From: Fulvia fulva
Taxonomy: Eukaryota > Ascomycota > Dothideomycetes > Mycosphaerellales > Mycosphaerellaceae
Length of the DNA: 64,000 bases
Reading direction: 5' to 3'
Assembly (NCBI RefSeq): GCF_020509005.1
Contig: NC_063015.1
Coordinates: 3,348,001-3,412,000 of the forward strand
In this document: piece by piece, positions 21,878-33,067 of the stretch
How positions within the stretch are numbered: the stretch's first letter is position 1
Layout of the letters: every line of letters begins with the position of its first letter
Notes under the pieces: model-generated
Database searches by the model: none
What the model was told of the DNA's origin: nothing
The model's input: only the letters and a program-made list of their open reading frames with translations
Translations under genes and position numbers: made by a program

Positions 21878-24800
21878 CCTCGACACGCTTAGCATCATCC
21901 AGTATAACGTCAACCATAGCAAGGATATAGTCCAGAACCATTTCCTACACGAGGCGGACCCGCGCGTCCACCACGTCCTTGCAATCCAGGAGCCATGGAT
22001 TAACCCGCACCATAAGAGACCAACGACCTGCAAGTCACCAGGCTACACGACATGCCTACGAGGCGACGGCAGACCCCGCACGTGCTTCTATGTCAGCAAG
22101 GACATACTAGAATCCGACTGGGAGGTAGTGTACTACGCAGACGAAGAAGGCGGGGGCGATATCACCTCCCTCCACGTGGGTAGCACCTGGATACACAACC
22201 TATACATGCAACCGCCAGCCTCGAGGTCTAGCCGCGACCTAGGGGTCTGCAGACACCTAGACAGTGCGCTCAAGAGACAAGGGTGCCACATCGTAGTAGG
22301 AGACTTCAACATACACCACCCTTCCTGGGAAAGCCTTATGCAGCCGCACCCTATAGCCGACGAAGTACTCGACTTGATGGCGAGCAACGCAATTGCCCTC
22401 AATACCCCGAAGGACCTGGGCACCTGGAAGAGAGGGGGACTCCAAGGCACGATCGACCTCTCCTGGATCTCAGATAGCCACTACCACACGGTAACCTACT
22501 GTGGGATCGAACATGAACTCGAGGCGTCGTCAGACCACATGCCAGTCAGGACCTCTATTGCGACACAGATACAACGCACACCAGCGAGAACCCCTAAGCC
22601 AAACTGGGGAAAGGCCCACTGGGCCAACATCCAGGCGTACCTCGATGACTCCAAGAGGCTAGTCCAGATTGCGCAGCAGCAATACAACAGTAAAGACGAG
22701 ATAGACGAAGCAGTCCAGGGGTTGACAGACGAAATAAGAAAAGCGACCTCACTTCACGTTCCGCTTGCCCAACCAACGACATGGTCCAAACCATACTGGA
22801 CGCCGGAGTGCACTGCGGTAGTAAGAGAAGCAAGGAGAGCCCGCCGGGTGTGGACGAGCAGCCATAGCGAGGAGGCCTGGAACGTATACAGGGAGGCATG
22901 CCAACAGAAGAAAGCCATAATACGGAGGGAGAAAGCAGTCGGCTGGAGGGCCACAGTGGAAGAAATCGCCGGCAAGCCAGAGAGGATGTGGAAGCTAGCG
23001 AAATGGGCCCGACAGGACCCTACACAGGGCCCCTCCTTCTCTATCCCAGCGCTACAATCGCCTAGTGGCCCGGTTAGCGACCCCGAGGCCAAGGCGCGTC
23101 TACTGGCTAGCAAGTTCTTCCCACCCCCAGTCGAGGCTGATCTAAGCGACATAAACAGCTCTACTCCCCTAGCCCCTAGCATCGCGGTCCAACAGGAGGT
23201 GTCCGAGGGAGAAGTTACCGCTGTGCTGAGGAAGTTGCCGGCGAAGAAAGCCCCGGGGCCGGATGGGATCCCAAACGAGCTACTAAAGAAGTGTAGAGAT
23301 CAACTAGCCCCAGCAGTTGCAGCGATCTTCAACGCCTGCCTACAGACCGGATACCACCCGATAGCTTTTAAACAATCGACGACAGTGGTCCTACGCAAGC
23401 CGCAGAAGGAAGACTATACGCAGGTGAAGTCGTACCGCCCAATTGCGCTCCTTAACACTCTTGGGAAGGCGCTTGAGAAGCTGGTTGCAACGAGACTCTC
23501 CGAGGCGGCAGAGGAACACTCCCTACTCCCGGACACCCAGATGGGTGCGCGCCCACAGCGATCGACGCTATCCGCGATGGAACTTATCACCTCTCAGGTA
23601 AAGGCCATCTGGTATAAGAATAGGGACAAGGTGGCTTCCTTACTTAGCCTAGACATATCGGGAGCCTTCGACTACGTGTCACACCCGCGGCTTCTCTACA
23701 TCCTAAGGTCGAAAGGACTCCCTGAGTGGCTTGTCAACTTCGTACGGTCCTACCTCCAAAACCGCAGTACGTCGATCCTGGTCGGCCAGTACAGAAGCCC
23801 ATTTCAAGCAGTCCACACTGGAATCCCGCAAGGCTCAACGCTAGCACCTATTCTGTTCCTCTTCTTTATGGCGACGCTGCTCCCAGCCCTAGAATCCCAG
23901 AACACCGCTGCGAGCGGCTTCGTAGACGACACAAACATCCTAGCGTGGTCTTCCTCGACTGAGGAGAACTGTAGGCTACTAGAAGAGAAGCACAAGATCT
24001 GCGAGGACTGGGCTAGGAGGCACGGGGCTCGGTTTGCCCCAGAAAAGTACAATCTGATACACTTTACGCGCCGGCCACGGTTCCACAATATGCAAGCTTC
24101 TATCCAGATACAGGGGCACACGACTAACCCGGCAAATCAGCTCAGGATCCTCGGACTATGGGTGGACCCGGCGCTACGGTGGAGGAAGCACGTACAGGCA
24201 ATATTACGGAAAGCTGAACAGAATATAGCATCATGCCAGAGGCTCACTGCGTCCACATGGGGGGCGGACTTCCGGCAGTCACGACTTCTATATACGGCTA
24301 TTGTACGGCCAGTCCTTACCTATGGCAGCCAAGTGTGGTCCTTAGGCGAGAGGGCCTGCCCATCGAAGGGACTCGTCGCGCCGCTAGCGAAGATCCAAAA
24401 CCAATGCCTAAGGAAGGTCACCGGGGCATATAAGTCGACACCAACGAGGATGCTTGAGCACGAGACCGCTATACCGCCGATCGACCTATACATCCAGGGA
24501 CTACGGACCTCCTACTTAGGCAAGTCGGCACAGTACCCAGTACAGAAGGTCATCGCCAGTGCAGTCGCAAGGGCCCGCGAATCAGTACCAGCGCATAAGG
24601 GCATTCGACCCGGAAACGAGCCGAACTACCGGGCAAGGGACGAACAGCTAGCAACACAATGGGAAGGTGAGAAATCGTTTGTAGAGCAACTATGGAAAGA
24701 GAGGTGGAACAACCAGGTTGTAGGGCATAGTGGACGCCCTCAGCCAGCGGGACAACCTAAGGAATGGTCAGCTACAAAATCCGCGGTCAAGCACCCCCCG

Positions 24801-25181
24801 AAGCTCATCCACTACCGCCTTACGAGGGCACAGAGTAGCATAGCAACCCAACTGCGAAGCGAACACATCGGCCTCCAGGGGTACCTATCATGGAGGAAGG
24901 TCCCAGGATACACGAATACTAGCTGCCCCTGCGGCTATCGCTCCCAGAACGTACGGCACGCACTCCTCGTCTGTCCGAGGTGGTCGCTAGGAAGGGGGGA
25001 GTGGATGGTAAAGGCGAGGAACCGGACGATTGGGGCACTTCTTAACAACGCTGAAGACCTACGGCGCATTACGAACTGGATACTAGAGAAGGGCTGGCTA
25101 GAACAGTACCGCCTAGTAGGAGCAGTGCAGGAAGAGAGGACACGACGCAGCGCGACGAGACCGGCTAGGAGCGGGGGCTAA
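21864..25181 (+). CDS. LINE ORF2: endonuclease-reverse transcriptase
   Basis: 1,105 aa from ATG 21864 (a second ATG at 21870 is also possible). An apurinic-type endonuclease comes first (IIQYNVNHSKD; GDFNIHHPSWE; the SSDHMPV catalytic His-Asp motif). A reverse transcriptase occupies roughly residues 440-760 (KKAPGPDGIPNELL; SYRPIALLN; LSLDISGAFD; GIPQGSTLAP; the catalytic FVDDTN). A C-terminal Cys-His motif (CPCG...HALLVC) ends it. I see no RNase H signature between the RT and the Cys-His motif, although some Tad1-clade elements have one. No stops or frameshifts occur, so it looks competent for target-primed reverse transcription. It lies +1 relative to ORF1 with a 14-bp overlap, which suggests termination-reinitiation. 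Confidence 0.92.
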   Translation: MPMTSLDTLSIIQYNVNHSKDIVQNHFLHEADPRVHHVLAIQEPWINPHHKRPTTCKSPGYTTCLRGDGRPRTCFYVSKDILESDWEVVYYADEEGGGDITSLHVGSTWIHNLYMQPPASRSSRDLGVCRHLDSALKRQGCHIVVGDFNIHHPSWESLMQPHPIADEVLDLMASNAIALNTPKDLGTWKRGGLQGTIDLSWISDSHYHTVTYCGIEHELEASSDHMPVRTSIATQIQRTPARTPKPNWGKAHWANIQAYLDDSKRLVQIAQQQYNSKDEIDEAVQGLTDEIRKATSLHVPLAQPTTWSKPYWTPECTAVVREARRARRVWTSSHSEEAWNVYREACQQKKAIIRREKAVGWRATVEEIAGKPERMWKLAKWARQDPTQGPSFSIPALQSPSGPVSDPEAKARLLASKFFPPPVEADLSDINSSTPLAPSIAVQQEVSEGEVTAVLRKLPAKKAPGPDGIPNELLKKCRDQLAPAVAAIFNACLQTGYHPIAFKQSTTVVLRKPQKEDYTQVKSYRPIALLNTLGKALEKLVATRLSEAAEEHSLLPDTQMGARPQRSTLSAMELITSQVKAIWYKNRDKVASLLSLDISGAFDYVSHPRLLYILRSKGLPEWLVNFVRSYLQNRSTSILVGQYRSPFQAVHTGIPQGSTLAPILFLFFMATLLPALESQNTAASGFVDDTNILAWSSSTEENCRLLEEKHKICEDWARRHGARFAPEKYNLIHFTRRPRFHNMQASIQIQGHTTNPANQLRILGLWVDPALRWRKHVQAILRKAEQNIASCQRLTASTWGADFRQSRLLYTAIVRPVLTYGSQVWSLGERACPSKGLVAPLAKIQNQCLRKVTGAYKSTPTRMLEHETAIPPIDLYIQGLRTSYLGKSAQYPVQKVIASAVARARESVPAHKGIRPGNEPNYRARDEQLATQWEGEKSFVEQLWKERWNNQVVGHSGRPQPAGQPKEWSATKSAVKHPPKLIHYRLTRAQSSIATQLRSEHIGLQGYLSWRKVPGYTNTSCPCGYRSQNVRHALLVCPRWSLGRGEWMVKARNRTIGALLNNAEDLRRITNWILEKGWLEQYRLVGAVQEERTRRSATRPARSGG

Positions 25182-25362
25182 CGGGGTAGTGACATGGACT
25201 ACGTACGTTCAGAGGGAAAGCTAATCTAGACAAGGAGTAGTCGGGGGCGGGAAGGGTTTTCACCTATTCGGGTTTCCCTTTGTACATAACAATAGATATA
25301 TACCTGCATAGGCCGGATAGGGTCCTAGAACAGGGGAATGACAAATCTATCTATCTATCTAT

Positions 25363-26069
25363 TACCTATATAATAAGGTATAGATTATATAACTATTACT
25401 AGTAAAATAGCTTAGGTAATAGTCCCGTTATACGGACTTTTACTTAAGCGTATAATTATCTTACTTATAGGTAAACATTAGAGGTCCTAAGTTCGATCTA
25501 GGGGTAGCCTTAGTCTAATCGTATACTTAAATATATTATTATCGTCTGCTTAACTTTATTAAATTATCTAATAATTGCTCTATACTAAGTAATATCGCTT
25601 AAGTAAATAGTAAGAGAGCTCGCTCCGCCTATAGGGAGTATAAAATACTATTTAGTAGCGTACTATACTAGGCTATCGACGAGAGAGCTCATACTATATA
25701 AGGTATAACGGGGCTCTAATAGATAATACCGGAGTAACGGTATCGGAAAGTTAAAAAGGTACCTTTAGGGTACCTTACTTTTTATACCTCTAAAGGTTAT
25801 TACCTTAGAGTAGTGATACCTTTTTGTTCTAGGCAAATATATACTATATATAAAGTACGAAAGTAGCGGATAATATAGTACGTAGTAATAAGGTAGTATA
25901 GTAATACTAGTAGTAGTCGGAGAAACTTCTCGCGTTCTAATTAGACGCGCTACTTCTTATTACGCGCGCGTACGCTACTACTACTAATAGGGGTGTTTCT
26001 CGCCCTTACGATATTAGCTAATAGGAATCCAAGAAATACCTATTAATAATAGTACTAGGACCGTACCGG
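25363..26069. other. RIP-textured spacer between oppositely oriented LINE copies
   Basis: AT-rich sequence without recognised coding motifs. It holds an inverted repeat, AAGGTACC (25756-25763) with GGTACCTT (25769-25776), and an overlapping second one, ACCTTTAG (25761-25768) with CTAAAGGT (about 25789-25796). These alternative hairpins may be the end of a small non-autonomous element, but no matching far end was found. Confidence 0.5.
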
Positions 26070-29000
26070 TAAATAGATAGATAGATTTATTATTCCCCTA
26101 TTCTAGGACTCTATTCGGCCTATATAGGTATATATCTATTGTTATATATAAAGGGAAACCCGAATAGGTAAAAACTCTTCCCGCCCCCGACTCCTCCTTA
26201 TCTAGATTAGCTTTCCCTCTAAACGTACGTAGTCTATATTACTACCCCGTTAGCCCCCGCTCCTAGCTAGTCTCGTCGCGCTATACCGTATCCTCTCTTC
26301 CTATACTACTCCTACTAGGCGGTACTATTCTAGCCAGCCCTTCTCTAGTATCTAGTTCGTAATACGCCGTAGGTCCTTAACGTTATTAAGAAGTGCCCTA
26401 ATCGTCCGGTTCCTCGCCTTTACTATCTACTCCCCCCTTCCTAGCGACTACCTCGGATAGACGAGAAGTACGTACCGTACGTTCTAGGAGTAATAGCCGT
26501 AGGGGTAGCTAGTATTCGTGTATTCTAGAACCTTCCTCTATAATAGGTACCCCTAGAGGCCGATATGTTCGCTTCGTAGTTAGGTTACTATACTACTCTA
26601 TACCCTCGTAAGGTAGTAGTAGATAAGCTTCGGGGGGTACTTAACCGCGGATTTCGTAGCTAACTATACCTTAGATTGTCCCGCTAGCTAAGGGCGTCTA
26701 CTATACCCTACACTCTAGTTGTTCTACCTCTCTTTCTATAGTTACTCTATAAACGATTTCTTACCTTCCTACCTTATTACTAGCTATTCGTCCCTTACCT
26801 AGTAGTTCGGCTCGTTTCCGCGTCAAATACCCTTATACGCTAGTACTAATTCGCGGGCCCTTGCGACTATACTAGCGATGACCTTCTATACTAGGTACTA
26901 TGCCGACTTGCCTAAGTAGGAGGTCTATAGTCCCTAGATATATAGGTCGATCGGCGGTATAGCGGTCTCGTACTTAAGTATCCTTATTAGCGTCGACTTA
27001 TATACCCCGGTGACCTTCCTTAGGCATTAGTTTTAGATCTTCGCTAGCGGCGCGACGAGTCCCTTCGATAGGTAGGCCCTCTCGCCTAAGGACTACACTT
27101 GGCTACTATAGGTAAGGACTGGCCGTATAATAGCCGTATATAGGAGTCGTAACTACCGGAAGTCCGCCCCCTATATAGACGTAGTGAGCCTCGAGTATAA
27201 TGCTATATTCTGTTTAGCTTTCCGTAATATTGCCTATACGTGCTTCCTCTACTATAGCGCCGGGTCTACCTATAGTCCGAGGATCCTGAGCTAATCTACC
27301 GGGTTAGTCGTATACCCCTATATCTAGATAGAAGCTTATATATTATAGAACCGTAGCCGGCGCGTAAAGTGTATTAGATTATACTTCTCTAGGGCAAACC
27401 GAGCCCCGTGCCTCCTAGCCTAGTCCTCGTAGATCTTGTGCTTCTCTTCTAGTAGCCTATAGTTCTTCTTAGTCGAGGAAGACTACGCTAGGATGTTCGT
27501 ATCGTCTACGAAGCCGCTAGTAGCGGTGTTCTAGGATTCTAGGACTAGGAGTAGCGTCGCTATAAAGAAGAGGAATAGGATAGGTACTAGCGTTAAGCCT
27601 TACGGGATTCTAGTATAGACTACTTAAAATAGGCTTTTATACTAACCGACTAGGATCGACGTGCTACGGCTTTAGAGGTAGGGCCGTACGAAGTTAATAA
27701 GCTACTTAGGGAGTCCTTTCGACCTTAGGATATAGAGTAGCCGCGGGTATAATACGTAGTCGAAGGCTCCTAATATATCTAGACTAAGTAAGGATGCTAC
27801 CTTGTCCCTATTCTTATACTAGATAGCCTTTACCTAAGAGGTAATAACTTCTATCGCGGATAGCGTCGATCGCTATAGGCGCGTACCTATCTAGGTGTCC
27901 GGGAGTAGGGAGTATTCCTCTACCGCCTCGGAGAGTCTCGTTATAACTAGCTTCTTAAGCGCCTTTCTAAGAGTATTAAGGAGCGTAATTAGGTAGTACG
28001 ACTTTACCTACGTATAGTCTTCCTTTTACGGCTTACGTAGGACTACTATCGTCGATTATTTAAATACTATCGGGTGGTATCTCGTCTATAGGTAGGCGTT
28101 AAAGATCGCTACGACTACTAGGGCTAGTTGATCTATATCCTTCTTTAGTAGCTCGTTTAGGATCCTATCCGGCCCCGGGGCTTTCTTCGCCGGTAACTTC
28201 CTAAGTATAGCGGCAACCTCTCCCTCGAATACCTCCTATTAGACCGCGATACTAGGGGCTAGGGGAGTAGAGCTGTTTATGTCGCTTAGATTAGCCTCGA
28301 CTAGGGGCGGGAAGAACTTACTAGCTAGTAGACGCGCCTTAGCCTTAGGGTAGCTAACCGGGCTACTAGGCGATTATAGCGCTAGGATAGAGAAGGAGGG
28401 GCCCTATATAGGGTCCTATCGGGCCCATTTTGCTAGCTTCTATATCCTCGCTAGCTTACCGGCGATTTCTTCTACTATTACTCTCTAGCCGACTATTTTC
28501 TCCTCCGTATTATAGCCTTCTTCTATTAGTATACCTCCCTTTATACGTTCTAGGCCTCCTCGCTATAGCTACTCGTCTATACCCGGCGGGCTCTCCTTAC
28601 TTCTCTTACTACCGTAGTATACTATAGCGTCTAGTATAGTTTAGACTATGTCGTTAGTTAGGTAAGCGGAACGTAAAGTAAGGTCGCTTTTCTTATTTCG
28701 TCTATTAACCCTTAGACTGCCTCGTCTATCTCGTCTTTACTATTATATTGCTACTACGTAATCTAGACTAGCCTCTTAGAGTTATCGAGGTACGCCTAGA
28801 TATTAGCCTAGTAGGCCTTTCCCTAGTTTAGCTTAGGGGTTCTCGCTAGTATACGTTATATCTATATCGTAATAGAGGTCCTAACTAGTATATAGTCTAA
28901 CGACGCCTCCGAGTTTATGTTCGATCCTATAGTAGGTTACTATATAGTAGTAGCTATCTTAGATCTAGGAGAGGTCGATCGTGCCTTAGAGTCCCCCTCT

Positions 29001-31040
29001 CTTCTAGGTGCCTAGGTCCTCCAGGGTATTAAGGGTAATTACGTTACTCGCTATTAAGTCGAGTACTTCGTTAGCTATAGGGTACGGCTATATAAGGCTT
29101 TCCTAGGAAGGGTAATATATATTAAAGTCTCCTACTACGATATAGTACCCTTGTCTCTTAAGCGTACTGTCTAGGTGTCTATAGACCCTAAGGTCGCGGC
29201 TAGACCTCGAGGCTAGCGGTTATATATATAGGTTGTATATCTAGGTACTACCTACGTAGAGGGAAGTAATATCGCCCCCGCCTTCTTCGTCTACGTAGTA
29301 TACTACCTCCCAGTCGGATTCTAGTATGTCCTTACTAATATAGAAGCACGTACGGGGTCTACCGTCGCCTCGTAGGTATGTCGTATAGCCTAGTGACTTA
29401 TAGGTCGTTAGTCTCTTATAGTACGGGTTAATCTATAGCTCCTAGATTACTAGGACGTAGTAGACGTACGGGTCCGCCTTGTATAGGAAATAGTTCTAGA
29501 CTATATCCTTGCTATAGTTAACGTTATACTAGATAATACTAAGCGTGTCGAGGCTAGTTATCGTTATCGATAATCATTTCCTCTATAATATCCTATGTCC
29601 TACTGCCTTATACGTCCTAGTCTACGCCTATCGGCTATATACTAAAGGGGAGTCGGGCCTAGTTAGATTCCCTCGCCGTAGCTAGTAGAGTACGTAGCCT
29701 CCCGTACGCCGTAGGTTACGTATCCTTTATATTATTCTCGGCCCTAGGGCGCTTATACCCGACCGCCGCTAGCTAGTTCCGGTATAGACTAGCCTTACGG
29801 TCGCCGTAGAATCTTAGGGCGACGGTTCTGTTTATAATTGCCTTGTTTTTTGCTAGTTTCCGCTATAGGCATTCCGCGCTATACGATAGGTAGTGCCCCG
29901 GACAGTTCGCGTACCGTCTCGTAGCCGATATATAGTCCCTAGATATATAGTCTTCTATATAGTTCGAATAGGCCTACTTGTTTATATACGTATAGGTTTA
30001 GTGTCTATACTCTTAGCATTTGAAGTATTAGAGGACGCGAAAGTATAAGGAGTACTTTTCGACTATCTTAAGGCTATATTACTAGATTAGGCCTTATTCT
30101 ATTACTAGATCCGCCGCTTTTGCGTCTTATAGCTATACGATTAGCGCCGAGGCCTTCTTGCCTTCTAGCCATTTCCTATAGAGCTAAGTCGCCTTCTAGA
30201 TTAGAGAGTTAAGAGTGACCGGGTTATCCTCTTAGAGAGTACGTAGGTGACCTTAGTTAGTTAGGTCGAACTCCTTAGGTATATCGTAGACTAGGATTGT
30301 AAATTGCTTCGTTAAGACCTTCGCTAATGCCGTAACCTTAGATACCTACTATAGCTATACCTCTAGGTACCTCCTAGTAGTAGTAGAGCTAGTATAGATC
30401 TATAGAGTACCGTTAGACTATTAGTTCACTACGACTACCCCTAGTTAATTAATTCGTTAGGCGAGCTCCTTGTTTAATAGCTTCGTAACTTCGGCCTAGT
30501 CTTTCTTTACTATAATACGGATCGTAACTATATCGTACGTTAGGCGGAGGCCTAGTATTAATACCGCGACCGATGCCTAGCTATAGGAGTGTTGCTTCCG
30601 GGTAGCCTTATTAATCGCCTAGGACGTCGTCCTTATTTCTTATCACCCTCGGTTATACGATAGTATAAGCGCCGTACGTAGCTAAGTGATTATTACCTAT
30701 AGAGACCGGTATAGGAGCTAATCGTTAGTTTCTATACTTTTTGCGTCCTCTATAAGTTGCTACTAGTTGTCTTAGGGGGGCTTCGCCTATAGGGCCGTAG
30801 GCGCCGTTAGTACCGTAGCCTAGGCTACTATTGCCTAGAAGTTGCCTAATGTAGCTAGGCACCTCCGCGGCGTTTAGAGCTAAAGAAACAGGGTGAAGAG
30901 AACTTTAAGCTATCCAAATTAAATGAGGTAGAACTCCCCTAATTCTAGGGGTAGTGGCCTGCTTTATAGATCGTTAGAATAGCCTTAATAGGAGCTTTCG
31001 AATGTGTTATGTTTAGCGATATAAGGCGAAAATTCTACGA
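26070..31040 (-). mobile_element. Tad1-like LINE copy 2, full length, heavily RIP-mutated
   Basis: A reverse-oriented copy of the element at 20388-25362, with the same TCTA tail at 26072-26090, the same 3' UTR, and ORF2 and ORF1 in order through to the 5' UTR at about 30,990-31,040. It is nearly colinear (4.97 kb in both). Differences are almost all CpA to TpA, TpG to TpA and CpG to TpA: in the tail region TCCATGTCAC has become TCTATATTAC and CCGGTC has become CTAGTC. Every ORF is broken by many stops. Confidence 0.9.
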
Positions 31041-31309
31041 AGGTATATCGGCATTAATAATATTGAATTGTTCGGCTTCTAGGTCAAAGCTCGCGGCTAT
31101 ATCGTAGTAGAGGCGGAATATACTTACTAGTAATATATCAGCGTATATATCTAAGTATAACTTATACCTTATAGATCGCCTCTTACGTATAGCCTAGCCT
31201 TAACGTCCTCAAGTATACCGTACTTGTCTAGTTTATAATTATATACTGACTTTAGCGGTAGTAGTAGCTAAACTCCCTTCTCTTATTAAGTATCCTAATC
31301 CTTCTCTTC
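31041..31309. other. RIP-textured flank between LINE copy 2 and a copia LTR
   Basis: Under 300 bp of AT-rich sequence with no recognised motif; probably older transposon remains. Confidence 0.4.
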
Positions 31310-31544
31310 TATTTAATAGGTACGGATTGATAGTAGCGGAGTAGAGTCAGAGATTAATCTTTAACTAAATAGTAGTACGAGTATAAGATAATTTATTAGG
31401 AACTCATATATTGATTATATTAGATGTCTATCTAAGCTAAAGGGGAGAGAAGGTATCTCTCTATCAGCTAAGTCATCGTAGATGCCTTAGGCTACTAGAT
31501 CACTTCCTAATTGTCAACCCCCTTTAAGATACTATATCTTAACA
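31310..31544 (-). repeat. Ty1/copia LTR (3' LTR of the split copia element)
   Basis: 235 bp, clearly similar to 46151-46385 and of the same length and orientation. Read on the minus strand it begins TGTTAAGATATAG and is preceded by a purine tract (AAGTAGGAG), as a 3' LTR should be. The partner LTR begins with TATTA, the RIP product of TGTTA. Confidence 0.8.
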
Positions 31545-32747
31545 CTCCTACTTATCTCGTATAGGAGGTTATAGTCTGCTCACTTCCTATTAATAGTACT
31601 TAGACCTTTTTATAATAGGTTAAGCTAGCTTATAAACCTCTAGAAGTATAGACTAGTCTTTAGTTTTATAAACCCGTCTATAACTATCTTAGAGGTAAGA
31701 GTATACTTAACAGTAATAAGCCTCCTCTACTAAAGTTTCCTAATAGCGTTATAGGTAATATCGATGTGCTTCGACTTGTTCTAAATATACTCATCTTTTA
31801 CTAGGGTGGGGGCAGCTTGATTATTACCTCTATTACCTCTTAATTGGACTAGTCTTAAATTTAATATAGTCTTCTAGTTTCTAGTAATTCTTAGTCAATA
31901 GAAACAGTCTCCTACTAACTCTAGATAATCCGTTTCTCTTAGTAGTAAAGCTAGGAATCAGGACTGCTTCGTATATATATTTATAGCTATATATTTAGCC
32001 TCTATTATAGATGTTACTACAGACTTTTACTTCTTACTTACCTAAGAAACTAGTGCCCTATAGAGGAAGAAGACATACCTAAGGATTAAGACTCTGTCTA
32101 CTTTGTCTATTATATAATCAGAATTATAGTATCTAATAAGGTGTCCTTTTCTAGACTTTAAGAACAAAAGTCCTAGATCAGGGTATAATCCTAGGTACCT
32201 AGTGATCTTCTTTAAAGCCTTTATATAGTAGGTAGATAGGTCACTTATAAATAAGCTTATCCTTCCTAGGGCAAAAGTAATATCTAGCCTTATAATTCTT
32301 ACTAGCTATATCTAAGTACTATTAACACTCTAGTACTCTGCCGTGTCACACCTCTTATCTATATAGCTTAAAGATTTAATGGCCTTATAGCTGTCTATAG
32401 GTAAGTATATAGGTACTACCTTCTTATAGTTTATTCCTATCTTAGCTAGGCTATCTCTAATAAAGTGTCCTTAGTCAAGTTTTAGAATTCCTCTCTTCCT
32501 ATCCCTTATAACTCTTATACTAAGGATCTTTTTAGGTTCACCTAGATCCTTGATCTTAAAGATCTTACTAAGTTCTCTTTTTAACTAGAGAACATCTAGT
32601 AACTTTAGTATAGTAATAGGAATGTCATCTATATATATAAGGATTATGATCTCCCTCTTCTTATAGATAAGTAGGCATAGATCCACTTCTAACTATATGA
32701 ATCTAATCTCTCTGAGCTTTGATATATAGAGTTGATTCTAATCTCTA
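31310..32747 (-). mobile_element. Ty1/copia remnant: RT-RNase H half plus 3' LTR, RIP-mutated
   Basis: On the minus strand a stop-riddled frame runs from the chromovirus junction at 32747 towards the LTR. It shows the reverse transcriptase catalytic box as YIDDI near 32620-32640, downstream FKIKDLGEP-type text, and the copia RNase H signature as IEAKYIA near 31980-32000, with a KHIDI-type motif after it. This order and these motifs are specific to Ty1/copia. The 5' side of RT, integrase and protease are missing because the chromovirus abuts here. Confidence 0.82.
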
Positions 32748-32931
32748 TGTCACGGGCAGCCCGCGACCCCTCACTGTAGCTGCGTCGGCCCGGCTGAACC
32801 GCGGACCTTCTGCATCGGGTTAGCGCGGCTTGGCTTTACTTTATAACTTCGCCGCGCCTCGCGCTCCTCTTTCGTAGCTTCGTAGAACAACAACTATCTC
32901 ATTCGGACCCTATGGTACGCGCGCCCTTACA
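32748..32931 (+). repeat. Chromovirus 5' LTR
   Basis: 184 bp with TG...CA ends. A TATA-like box (TTTATAAC) lies near 32840, and about 40 bp further on is GTAGAACAA (32882-32890), proposed below as the RNA 5' end. The LTR is short for a Ty3 element. Confidence 0.93.
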
Positions 32932-32933
32932 GT

Positions 32934-32942
32934 TTGTTCTAC
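32934..32942 (+). promoter_or_regulatory. Putative primer-binding site for self-priming
   Basis: TTGTTCTAC, starting 2 nt after the 5' LTR, is perfectly complementary to GTAGAACAA at 32882-32890 inside the LTR. I recognise no tRNA 3'-end complement at this position. Tf1-type Ty3 elements prime reverse transcription with the 5' end of their own RNA folded onto such a site. The match is 9 nt, against 11 in Tf1. Confidence 0.55.
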
Positions 32943-33067
32943 CTTACTACCCAGATCGCGGATCTAGGTAAGGGACGCGTAACAACAGGAACAGACAGAA
33001 CCGCAGAACTCGAGAACGCGCAGAGCCGCATCAGAACACAGAACACGGTAAGGCGCACAGCGCGCAG

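Larger units (their letters stand above)
20388..25362 (+). mobile_element. Intact Tad1-like LINE retrotransposon (copy 1 of 3)
   Basis: About 4.97 kb: a 5' UTR of about 210 bp, ORF1 (20600-21877), ORF2 (21864-25181) and a 3' UTR of about 180 bp ending in a TCTA microsatellite tail (about 25344-25361). Both ORFs are fully open and CpA/TpG sites are kept, so this copy shows no RIP. Alignment by eye with the reverse-oriented copies at 26070-31040 and 39970-44585 shows the same element from 5' UTR to tail. Ends are placed where similarity to copy 2 fades and RIP-textured flank begins. No target duplication was identified. Confidence 0.88.
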
